Part shown: in pieces, positions 1 to 5,882 of the stretch
How the letters are laid out: each line of letters opens with the position of its first letter
Numbering within the stretch: the first letter of the stretch is position 1
Assembly: GCA_017999015.1 (NCBI GenBank)
Contig: JAGOBZ010000202.1
Location: 1-6,009, forward strand
Length of the DNA: 6,009 nucleotides
Direction: 5' to 3'
From: Kiritimatiellia bacterium
Lineage (GTDB): Bacteria; Verrucomicrobiota; Kiritimatiellia; RFP12; UBA1067
Notes under the pieces: generated by a model
The model's database searches: none
The model's input: the letters and a program-made list of their open reading frames with translations, nothing else
Told to the model about the DNA's origin: nothing
Translations under genes and position numbers: made by a program

Positions 1-248
1 AAGCGGTCTTTGGTCATCACTTCGCCGCCCAGAAACGTGGTCTCGTTGAGCAGCATGACGCGCGCACCCTGACGCGCGGCGCTCCAGGCCGCCGCCATAC
101 CGCCTTCATTGCCGCCGACGACCACGACATCCACACGGTCGATCACCGGCACCGTCCGAGCCGGCGCCTCCACATACCGCTCCTGCGCCCGGCACACCGC
201 CGCCAACAGCACCACTGCGGCCGCAACCCCCACATCTCTGACTCGCAT
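1..248 (-). CDS. Exported FAD-dependent oxidoreductase, N-terminal fragment (runs off the left edge)
   Basis: Only the first 82 codons are in the window; the gene continues past position 1. Residues 1 to about 22 form a Sec-type signal peptide: a short basic start (MRVRD), a hydrophobic AAAVVLLAAV core and a likely cleavage after CRA or CRAQ. From about residue 40 there is a Rossmann beta-alpha-beta dinucleotide fold with the core VDVVVVGGNEGGMAAAWSAA, then ARVMLLNETTFLGG, which fits the second strand and the LGG turn seen in FAD-dependent oxidoreductases common in PVC bacteria. The usual GxGxxG is GGNEGG, with Asn at the middle glycine. The ATG at 248 has a strong upstream GAGGTGAG ribosome site. 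It lies 81 bp after the SUMF1-B stop with no obvious terminator between, so it may be the last gene of the operon or have its own promoter. The substrate cannot be inferred from the fragment. No twin-arginine motif is visible although the protein looks exported. Confidence 0.82.
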   Translation of the reverse strand, partial: MRVRDVGVAAAVVLLAAVCRAQERYVEAPARTVPVIDRVDVVVVGGNEGGMAAAWSAARQGARVMLLNETTFLGGEVMTKDR

Positions 249-329
249 CCGCTCACCTCGCTTCTTTCAAATTCCAGCCGACATACCCAGTTCTTTTATG
301 GATTGTGACATCATCGCATCTGCCCGACG
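249..329. other. Intergenic gap before the oxidoreductase
   Basis: These 81 bp are the longest gap within the run of genes from the sigma factor to the oxidoreductase. I see the Shine-Dalgarno GAGGTGAG of the oxidoreductase close to 248, but no GC-rich stem followed by a T run and no convincing -35/-10 pair on the minus strand. Read-through from the upstream SUMF1 gene is therefore possible. Confidence 0.5.
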
Positions 330-1520
330 CTATGGCAACACCGCAACAAAGCGGAAACCCATCGTGCCGCCGGTATTGATCGGCGTGCGCCCGGAAGCAT
401 ACGTCGCAGCGCAGGTTGTGAGCCCCGTATACCAACTTCCGTTGCGCCGGTGACGCTGCGTGTGTTCGGCATCGTGCCAATCGAGACAGAACTCTTCGAT
501 ATTGCCGTGCATGTCGTAAAGCCCCCAGGCGTTAGGCTTCTTCAACCCCACCTCTTTCGTGTTCCCGCCCGCATTGCCGTTGTACCATCCCAGTTCTTCC
601 AGTGCGCTGTCCTCATTGCTGCCCGAATTGAATAGCGTCGTCGTGCCGGCACGGCAGGCATATTCCCACTGGATCTTATCCGGCAGATCAAACAGCAATC
701 CGCTTTTCGCGCGCAGCAGCGCGGCCAGACTGCCTTCAGAGACGAGACTGCCGGTCACCGGCCAATTGACAGGCGGCGTGTCGCTCTCGGCGCCGCGCGC
801 GAAAACATACGAGACTTTTTCTTCAGGATGAAGCGCTCGGTCAGCCCCCGAGTAATACGAACCGCTGTTGAACGCGCCTGTCAGATTCTTTCTCTGCCCC
901 TGGGTCAACTCAAAAACGCTGACGTAAAAGTCATTCGACACCACCGTTTCTTTGTTTCCCGCATAAAGAAAACGTCCGGCGGGCACGCGGCGCAACACCA
1001 GCGCGTCCGTCTTATAGGCGGTCCCATTGGTGACGCCCGTCCAGGCAATTGACTCGATCCCCTCGACGGGATTGGTCACGACGGTTCCCCAGAGACCCGC
1101 ATGCAGGTCTTTTTCGAACACAGGCTCGACAACCGGGGTGCCCCCGGCCGGCGTGGTCAAGGACACAATGAGATAAAGCGGCACCCGCACGGGGGTCAGC
1201 CGGACATTGAAGCGCGCAATCTGCATGTCATTCGAATAGGCCGTCCGGCTGGGATCCCAGATGATGCGCCGCGCGCCGCGCCGCACACCGTACCGGTCGC
1301 CAAACATCGATTCGATGGGCAGCGGCAGCGGGGTTGTCCCGTCGAATGCTTCGAGGGTCACATCCACCGTATCATCCGCATCGCAGGTCAACACATAATC
1401 AATATCCACCAAGCGGCTCCAAGGCCAACGCTGGCGCACCGTCACATGGCTGATCACCGGCTCAACGGCAAAGATGTTTACGGCGAACAAAGCCAACCAC
1501 ACGCCGATCATTTTTTTCAT
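330..1520 (-). CDS. Exported SUMF1 (formylglycine-generating-enzyme-like) protein B with N-terminal beta domain
   Basis: A 396-residue protein. Residues 1-18 are a signal peptide (MKKMIGVWLALFAVNIFA), so it acts outside the cytoplasm. Residues about 20-125 form a separate, probably beta-sandwich domain beginning with VTVRQRWPWSRLVDIDYVL and ending near LYLIVSLTTPAGG. Residues about 172-396 are a SUMF1/FGE-sulfatase domain: VLRRVPAGRF (about 175-184), DFYVSVFELTQGQ, WEYACRAGT (285-293), GLYDMHGN (333-340), RRNGSW (358-363) and the closing GFRFV. In true FGE two cysteines five residues apart do the chemistry; here the matching positions are Thr365 and Cys370, so only the second is kept and sulfatase activation is unlikely. 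A GGGAG Shine-Dalgarno precedes the ATG. It follows the X-only gene by 52 bp and is a full-length paralogue of the SUMF1 protein at 2282-3427. A binding or scaffold role is my inference. Confidence 0.88.
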   Translation of the reverse strand: MKKMIGVWLALFAVNIFAVEPVISHVTVRQRWPWSRLVDIDYVLTCDADDTVDVTLEAFDGTTPLPLPIESMFGDRYGVRRGARRIIWDPSRTAYSNDMQIARFNVRLTPVRVPLYLIVSLTTPAGGTPVVEPVFEKDLHAGLWGTVVTNPVEGIESIAWTGVTNGTAYKTDALVLRRVPAGRFLYAGNKETVVSNDFYVSVFELTQGQRKNLTGAFNSGSYYSGADRALHPEEKVSYVFARGAESDTPPVNWPVTGSLVSEGSLAALLRAKSGLLFDLPDKIQWEYACRAGTTTLFNSGSNEDSALEELGWYNGNAGGNTKEVGLKKPNAWGLYDMHGNIEEFCLDWHDAEHTQRHRRNGSWYTGLTTCAATYASGRTPINTGGTMGFRFVAVLP

Positions 1521-1572
1521 GTCAACTCCCTCTTTTTCCGAATCATCCAGACTCTCCTCGTGCCGGCGGCCC

Positions 1573-2256
1573 TCACCGGACTCCCACCCACGTTCCGCCA
1601 GGCAGGCGCATCAGCGTGGCCTCCCAGCCGCCAACGCCACCCGGAAAGTCCAGAGCGAGCGTGAACGTGCCAAATCCCCACTTCTCGCTCTTGACTTTCC
1701 AAAGCGAGAAGCCCGACACATCCGCCATCATGTTGGTGACGGCACCGCCATCCGGCCTGACGACCGCCAGGCGGCTGCCAGAAGCAGACCGGGTCGTGTC
1801 CCGCCACGCCGCATCGTAACCGATCACCACGTCCTCCTTGACGCGTGTCCAGTCGGACGCCGACTCATCCGGCATGACCCGGACAGGCCCGGCTGCCCCG
1901 GCGACCACAGCCAGCCGTGCGGCCAGCACGCCTACGGGCTCGTCTCCCGCCCCGCGAAAGGTCAGCAGCAGGTCAACCACATCGTCCCGCGCTGCATCGG
2001 GGACATCGGCTGGACGCCAGATCCAATCGGTCGTGACGCCGTCAAACGCCACCGTCTCGTTGACGTATTTCCCGGCCAGCGTCAACACCGCCGAGTGCGC
2101 GTCAGGCGGCCACGCCCATGAGAGCGGCACCTCGTTCGACACCACAGTCATCCAGAGCCGGTTGTGTAACGGTGCGGTGTGCACCAGTACAGGCTCCGAT
2201 GCGGCAAACCCCTTTGCCGCGCACAATACCGCCAAAGCCGCGAATAGCCTTTTCAT
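1573..2256 (-). CDS. Small exported protein, standalone domain X (paralogue of the anti-sigma C-terminus)
   Basis: A 227-residue protein of no family I recognise. Residues 1-19 are a signal peptide (MKRLFAALAVLCAAKGFAA). The mature part matches the C-terminal domain of the FecR-like protein at 3473-5236 from end to end. EPVLVHTAPLHNRLWMTV pairs with APVLVDVSPRHNRRWMTV, EVPLSWAWP with EVPLQWSWP, DWTRVKEDVVIGYDAAW with LWSRVKNEAVVPYDAEW, and both end in a GT-W/L-VGV/IR tail. The alternating hydrophobic pattern suggests an all-beta, Trp-rich fold, possibly two beta-sandwich lobes (about 22-118 and 135-227). The start at 2256 has an AAGGA site 6 bases upstream. It begins 25 bp after SUMF1-A and ends 52 bp before SUMF1-B, as part of the operon. 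It may be a free version of the sensor domain or a partner of the adjacent SUMF1 protein; both are inference. Confidence 0.83.
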   Translation of the reverse strand: MKRLFAALAVLCAAKGFAASEPVLVHTAPLHNRLWMTVVSNEVPLSWAWPPDAHSAVLTLAGKYVNETVAFDGVTTDWIWRPADVPDAARDDVVDLLLTFRGAGDEPVGVLAARLAVVAGAAGPVRVMPDESASDWTRVKEDVVIGYDAAWRDTTRSASGSRLAVVRPDGGAVTNMMADVSGFSLWKVKSEKWGFGTFTLALDFPGGVGGWEATLMRLPGGTWVGVR

Positions 2257-2281
2257 GCCGTGTCCTTTCGTATGCCGTCCC

Positions 2282-3427
2282 TCATCGCATATTCAGCACG
2301 ACCCGATACCCCAACGTTCCGCCGCTGCCATTCGGCGCGTAGCCCGTGCTGTAGGACGACGCGCTGTAACTCGCTTCCCGTAGCCAGGATCCGTTTCTGC
2401 GAACGCGCAACGTCCTCTCGGCATCAAACCACTCCAAGCACCACTCCTCGACATTGCCGTGCATGTCGTAGAGGCCCCAGGCGTTGGGACGTTTCAGCCC
2501 GGCTTCGCGGGTGTGGTCATTGGCGTTCGATTTATACCAGCCCAATTCCTCCATGGCGCTGAGGTCGTCGCTCCCATTGTTGAAGCGTGTGGCAGTACCC
2601 GCGCGGCAGGCGAACTCCCACTGCTCATCGGTCGGCAGGTCGAACGGCAGCCCGCTCTTGGTGCGCAACCGGCCGAGCAGGCTGGAGGGTTTGACCGCTC
2701 TGCCGGTGGCGGGCCAGTCAATCGCCGGATCGTCATCCGGCCCGCCCCTGATCGTCGTGTACGCCAGCCGCTCATCAGGGTGTACCGCGCGGTCTACCTC
2801 GTTCGTATAGTGTGAACCGGAATAATAAGCGCCGCTCACGCTCTTGCGTTGTCCCTGTGTCCATTCGAACACCCCGATGTAAAAATCGCGCACCCGACGC
2901 AACACGAGACGATCGGTTTTATACGCCACGTCGTTGGTGAGGCCGCTCCACGCCAATGAGGTGATCCCGACCACAGGATTGGTCTCAACCGTGCCGTATG
3001 CGCCGCCTGCGAACTCTTCCTCGTACACATACTGCACCGCCGGCGGTGTCCCCGCCGCATTGGTGAGATCGACGATCAGGTAGAGCGGCGCCTGCACCGG
3101 CGTCAGCTCGACCGAGAATTGCGTCAGGACCTGCTCGTTGGTGTAGGCCGTGACCGTCGGATCCCACACGATGCGTCCTGCGCCGTTTGAAACCGACACT
3201 CTGTCGCCGCTCAACGACGCAAATGGCAAAACGAGCGGCGTGGTCCCGTCGAACGCTTTGACATCGATGTCCCACGTCCCGCCGTCCACGCCGTCCAGCA
3301 CGTAGTCGATATCGACCAGCCGACTCCATGGCCAGCGCTGTCGGACCGTCACCTGACTCACCACCGGCGCAGCGGCGGCATGCCACAGCGCAAGACCTGA
3401 GGCCAGAATCATCAGCGTTCTTTTCAT
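2282..3427 (-). CDS. Exported SUMF1-like protein A with N-terminal beta domain and an internal deletion
   Basis: A 381-residue paralogue of the SUMF1 protein at 330-1520. Residues 1-20 are a signal peptide (MKRTLMILASGLALWHAAAA). Residues about 21-125 are the same N-terminal beta domain, sharing VTVRQRWPWSRLVDIDYVL exactly. The SUMF1 domain runs from about 172 to the end: DFYIGVFEWTQGQ, WEFACRAGT (270-278), GLYDMHGN (318-325), VEEWCLEW, RRNGSW (343-348) and GYRVV. Two features argue against catalysis. The FGE cysteine positions are Arg350 and Ser355, so neither Cys is present. Between VLRRV and DFYIG about 16 residues are missing relative to paralogue B, removing the PAGxF strand found in most members. 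The ATG has an AAAGGAG ribosome site. It follows the FecR-like gene by 45 bp. It is probably a surface or periplasmic binding protein with the FGE (C-type-lectin-like) fold; the ligand is unknown. Confidence 0.88.
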   Translation of the reverse strand: MKRTLMILASGLALWHAAAAPVVSQVTVRQRWPWSRLVDIDYVLDGVDGGTWDIDVKAFDGTTPLVLPFASLSGDRVSVSNGAGRIVWDPTVTAYTNEQVLTQFSVELTPVQAPLYLIVDLTNAAGTPPAVQYVYEEEFAGGAYGTVETNPVVGITSLAWSGLTNDVAYKTDRLVLRRVRDFYIGVFEWTQGQRKSVSGAYYSGSHYTNEVDRAVHPDERLAYTTIRGGPDDDPAIDWPATGRAVKPSSLLGRLRTKSGLPFDLPTDEQWEFACRAGTATRFNNGSDDLSAMEELGWYKSNANDHTREAGLKRPNAWGLYDMHGNVEEWCLEWFDAERTLRVRRNGSWLREASYSASSYSTGYAPNGSGGTLGYRVVLNMR

Positions 3428-3472
3428 GCACTCACTCTCCTTTACCCATCACGTTCAAGCCCCACCACGATA

Positions 3473-5236
3473 TCACCGGATTCCCACCAGCGTGCCGTCG
3501 GGACGGCGATACACCCCTGCTGTCCACTCCCCCTGCGGGTCTGCAAACACCAACGAAAGTGCAAAATCCCCGTAGCCCCACCCGGCCTGACGCAGGGACA
3601 AGCCCACATACCCCGTCACGCCGGGCAAGCTCTCGGAGACCGTCCACGCTCCCGCCTTGGCGATGGCCAGCGTCCCGGCAGGCGCCCCCGCCGTCTCCGC
3701 CAGCCACTCTGCGTCATAGGGCACGACCGCCTCATTTTTCACGCGTGACCACAAACGGTCTGCGACGCCCCCCATAACCGGAGCCGCTGCGAAGGCGCCC
3801 GGCAAGACAGCCAATCGGGCCGACCAGACACTCAGCGGCGCGGCCGATTCGCCATAAAAGCTGAGGGACGCTTCCACCACGTCCTCGGCATCCGGTGCTG
3901 CCCTGTCGAATGCCTGCCATTCCCACTGCGAGACCGGACGGGCAACCGTAACCTGTACGCTAGAACGCAAGCCTTTTAGAGAGAGCGTGGCGGTCATCGC
4001 ACCGTCCGGCCACGACCACTGCAAGGGGACTTCCCGGGAGAACACCGTCATCCACCGCCGGTTATGTCGCGGCGACACGTCCACCAGAACCGGTGCCGAC
4101 AACCGTGATGTCCCGCGCACCGGACTCGCGCCGTATGGGTCCGGCCCATCTTGAGCCGCAGCAGGCGACCGCGCGGCTGAGGCATCCGGCGTTGTCTCGG
4201 TCTTGTTCGGCGGGACCCAAGGCATTTTCCGCATTTGGGCACGCAAGGCTTCTTTGCGCAAAGCAGCTTGATGGGCGTAGCGCTCACGGACACGCCATGC
4301 GGCTTCTGGCATGTAACGGTCGATCCATCCGGCGATGATCCGGCCTGAAACTTCGAAGGCTTGGGACGCGCGGGTCCGTGCGCCGAGGCCGCGCACGGTC
4401 GCGAACCGTTGCTCAGCCTCGGACCAGTCGGCCGCCACTTTCACAGGGGCGGAATCGCCCGAGGCAAACACCCCCTCGCCTTCCTCGCAAAGACCCACCC
4501 CGCCGCCTGACGCATCATTCACCTGGACGCTGCCCTTGAACACAAAGAGTTCCGACACCGTGTTGGAAACGGCCACGCCAAAGACCGTCCCCAAGTCCCA
4601 GGCCTCAAGATTCATTGTCCGCACAATAAATCCCGTCGCCCAGTGTGGGACATGCGCCAGCACCCGCCCGGACGCCAGATCGATTCTCATGGCATCGATC
4701 ACCATGACGCGGGTCGCTCCGCACAACGTAAGTTCGACACCCGAGGACAGCCTCACCGTCGCCTCGCCTTCGGCCAACTCAAGTTCGCCGGGCAGCGTGA
4801 CGGGAAGGCTCAATCCGATTGCATCGGCTTGGCGCACCCGCTGCACACCGGGTTCGTGCCGTCCCCGTTCCGCACGATACGGCGCCGTCGGGAGCTGCTG
4901 TCTGACCGCCAACATGTGTGCTCCGCCCGCCAATACCATGAGCGCAGCGGCGGCAGCCCACACCGGCCTTCTGCGCCACCACGGCATCCCGCGTGAAACG
5001 CCCTGAAGGAGACGGTCCCCCTCCGCCTCCGTGTGCACCGTCATGCCCACCGACGACGCGTAGGTGCCGCCCTGGCTGCCCAAGAGCGCCTGAACGTACA
5101 TCTCACGCGCATAACGCCGCCGCAAGCCCTCATCCCTGCGGATAATTTCGGTAAATGTGATGAAATCCTGCTCGGATGCCACGCCCTCCAGCACCCGCAT
5201 CAACAGCTCTTCAAAATAGCCATCCGCGCGCGTCAT
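3473..5236 (-). CDS. FecR-family transmembrane anti-sigma/sensor protein with C-terminal domain X
   Basis: A 587-residue, single-pass membrane protein. Residues 1-90 resemble the cytoplasmic anti-sigma region of PVC FecR-like proteins (YFEELLMRVLEGVASEQDF, then RRDEGLRRRYAREMYVQALL). No zinc-binding His/Cys cluster is present. Residues about 92-111 are the membrane helix, after a WWRRRP basic stop consistent with N-in topology. Residues about 148-245 match the FecR domain (GEATVRLSSGVELTL, RIDLASGRVLAHVP, GFIVRT, AWDLGTVFGVAV, LFVFKGSVQVN). Residues about 290-345 form a charged, probably helical stretch, followed by an Ala/Pro/Ser-rich linker to about 378. Residues about 381-587 are domain X, also present as the standalone gene at 1573-2256. 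The ATG overlaps the sigma-factor stop as ATGA, and a GGGAGG site lies inside the sigma gene, implying coupled translation. The likely role is to bind and restrain the co-encoded sigma factor and release or activate it on an external signal; the signal is unknown. Confidence 0.86.
   Translation of the reverse strand: MTRADGYFEELLMRVLEGVASEQDFITFTEIIRRDEGLRRRYAREMYVQALLGSQGGTYASSVGMTVHTEAEGDRLLQGVSRGMPWWRRRPVWAAAAALMVLAGGAHMLAVRQQLPTAPYRAERGRHEPGVQRVRQADAIGLSLPVTLPGELELAEGEATVRLSSGVELTLCGATRVMVIDAMRIDLASGRVLAHVPHWATGFIVRTMNLEAWDLGTVFGVAVSNTVSELFVFKGSVQVNDASGGGVGLCEEGEGVFASGDSAPVKVAADWSEAEQRFATVRGLGARTRASQAFEVSGRIIAGWIDRYMPEAAWRVRERYAHQAALRKEALRAQMRKMPWVPPNKTETTPDASAARSPAAAQDGPDPYGASPVRGTSRLSAPVLVDVSPRHNRRWMTVFSREVPLQWSWPDGAMTATLSLKGLRSSVQVTVARPVSQWEWQAFDRAAPDAEDVVEASLSFYGESAAPLSVWSARLAVLPGAFAAAPVMGGVADRLWSRVKNEAVVPYDAEWLAETAGAPAGTLAIAKAGAWTVSESLPGVTGYVGLSLRQAGWGYGDFALSLVFADPQGEWTAGVYRRPDGTLVGIR
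3476..4096 (-). other. Domain X of the anti-sigma protein, duplicated at 1573-2256
   Basis: This segment encodes residues about 381-587 of the FecR-like protein. It aligns along its full length with the mature standalone protein encoded further downstream. Conserved landmarks are HNRxWMTV, EVPLxWxWP, ARLAVxxGA, WxRVK, PYDAxW or GYDAAW, a WGxGxFxLxLxF strand, and the C-terminal VG-I/V-R. The similarity starts right after the low-complexity linker and runs to the stop codon, which fits a fusion or fission at a domain boundary. I do not recognise a named family. Confidence 0.75.
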
Positions 5237-5784
5237 GCACGCCCTCCCACCCGCTCAACGTTCATTCGGTCCTCGATACACGCGCCCAGCGCGCGCCTGA
5301 TCCGATGAATCTGCACATAGACCGAGATCTCGCTGCGCCGCAATCGTTTCGCGATCGCCGAGACACTTTCGCGACGGAAGTAACGATCCTGGATCAAACG
5401 CTTCTGGACCTCTGCAAGCCGTTCCAGGCACAGGTCGAGAAGATCCATCATCCGTCCGCTTTCAACGGACACCGCGCAGGCAGCGTCTGCCACCGCGTCC
5501 ACCAGGGCGTCATCAAAAACCAGCCGTTCGCGTGATTCACGCTTGAGATAGGCGCGAACCTGATTGTAGGCAAAGGCTTTGGCCCAAGGCAGAAAGGGGC
5601 GCTGGACATCGTATTCCTCAGCATGCCGCAACAAAGCGACATTCGCTTCCTGCAACACATCTTTTGCGGCATCGCGATTCCCAAGCAGCATCGAGACAAA
5701 AGCAAACAGATCAAACTGCGCGCGTGTCAGCTCCGTGACGAACTGCGTGTACGGTTTTTCGCGATCGGACATGTCAGACCACAT
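5233..5784 (-). CDS. ECF-type RNA polymerase sigma factor, Rhodopirellula/Verrucomicrobium-like
   Basis: A 183-residue sigma-70 family regulator with region 2 and region 4 and no region 1 or 3, as in ECF sigma factors. Region 2 spans about 20-85: FDLFAFVSMLLGNRDAAKDV, LQEANVALLRH, then PWAKAFAYNQVRAYLKRESRER, the typical -10-binding helix. Region 4 spans about 115-175: LAEVQKRLIQDRYFRRESV, then SAIAKRLRRSEISVYVQIHR and RIRRALGACIEDRM, a helix-turn-helix for -35 recognition. I chose the ATG at 5784 because AAGGAG lies 5 bases upstream; a longer reading from 5823 has no such site and adds a poor N-terminus. The stop overlaps the start of the FecR-like gene by 4 bp, the usual sigma/anti-sigma pairing. 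It probably directs transcription of its own operon, but I cannot identify a target promoter by eye. Confidence 0.9.
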   Translation of the reverse strand: MWSDMSDREKPYTQFVTELTRAQFDLFAFVSMLLGNRDAAKDVLQEANVALLRHAEEYDVQRPFLPWAKAFAYNQVRAYLKRESRERLVFDDALVDAVADAACAVSVESGRMMDLLDLCLERLAEVQKRLIQDRYFRRESVSAIAKRLRRSEISVYVQIHRIRRALGACIEDRMNVERVGGRA

Positions 5785-5882
5785 GGGCGCTCCTTCTAAC
5801 CCTAATGAGCCGAAACCGCGCATTTTTTACACGCCCGCCGTTTTTTTCTGGATGAACGGATACGCGCGGGTGATGGCGGCTT
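5785..5882. other. Intergenic region upstream of the sigma factor
   Basis: This 98 bp gap would hold the operon promoter if the upstream gene is a separate unit. It contains two A-rich tracts on the minus strand (about 5841-5847 and 5824-5828) within otherwise GC-rich DNA. A loose TTCATC (5856-5851) and TGTAAA (5831-5826) pair has a 19-base spacer and is too weak to call as a promoter. I see no clean terminator hairpin for the upstream gene. Confidence 0.4.
5790..5795 (-). promoter_or_regulatory. Ribosome binding site that sets the sigma factor start
   Basis: The minus strand reads AGAAGGAGCGCCCATG, with AAGGAG 5 bases from the ATG at 5784. This supports the 183-residue start over the in-frame ATG at 5823 and over the internal Met at 5772. 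Confidence 0.75.

Noticed and set aside
330..480. Possible diversity-generating retroelement variable region at the C-terminus of SUMF1-B (and of SUMF1-A at 2282-2400).
   Set aside because: The FGE/C-type-lectin fold and the diverged GSW-to-GFR segment resemble DGR targets. However, the codons are not enriched in AAY, the differences between copies are not limited to adenine positions, and there is no reverse transcriptase or template repeat in the window.
1101..2383. Long plus-strand open frames (also at 4335-5006).
   Set aside because: They lie antisense to well-supported genes, are rich in Arg/Pro/Ser/His with no recognisable domain or export signal, and are expected by chance in GC-rich coding DNA.
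330..3427. Annotating the SUMF1 genes as sulfatase-maturing formylglycine-generating enzymes.
   Set aside because: The catalytic cysteine pair is absent in both, one copy lacks part of the domain, and no sulfatase gene is in the window.
5785..5823. Longer sigma factor reading from the ATG at 5823.
   Set aside because: No Shine-Dalgarno precedes it, the added 13 residues do not resemble a sigma N-terminus, and a strong AAGGAG sits ahead of the ATG at 5784.
5826..5856. Candidate promoter TTCATC / TGTAAA upstream of the sigma factor.
   Set aside because: The spacer is 19 bases and both boxes are poor matches. An ECF-type autoregulated promoter would have a different, lineage-specific motif that I cannot define from a single site.
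5838..5882. Possible terminator after the upstream gene fragment (GCCGCC and GGCGGG arms with an A/T tract).
   Set aside because: The arms pair imperfectly over a loop of more than 25 bases, and no T run follows on the minus strand.
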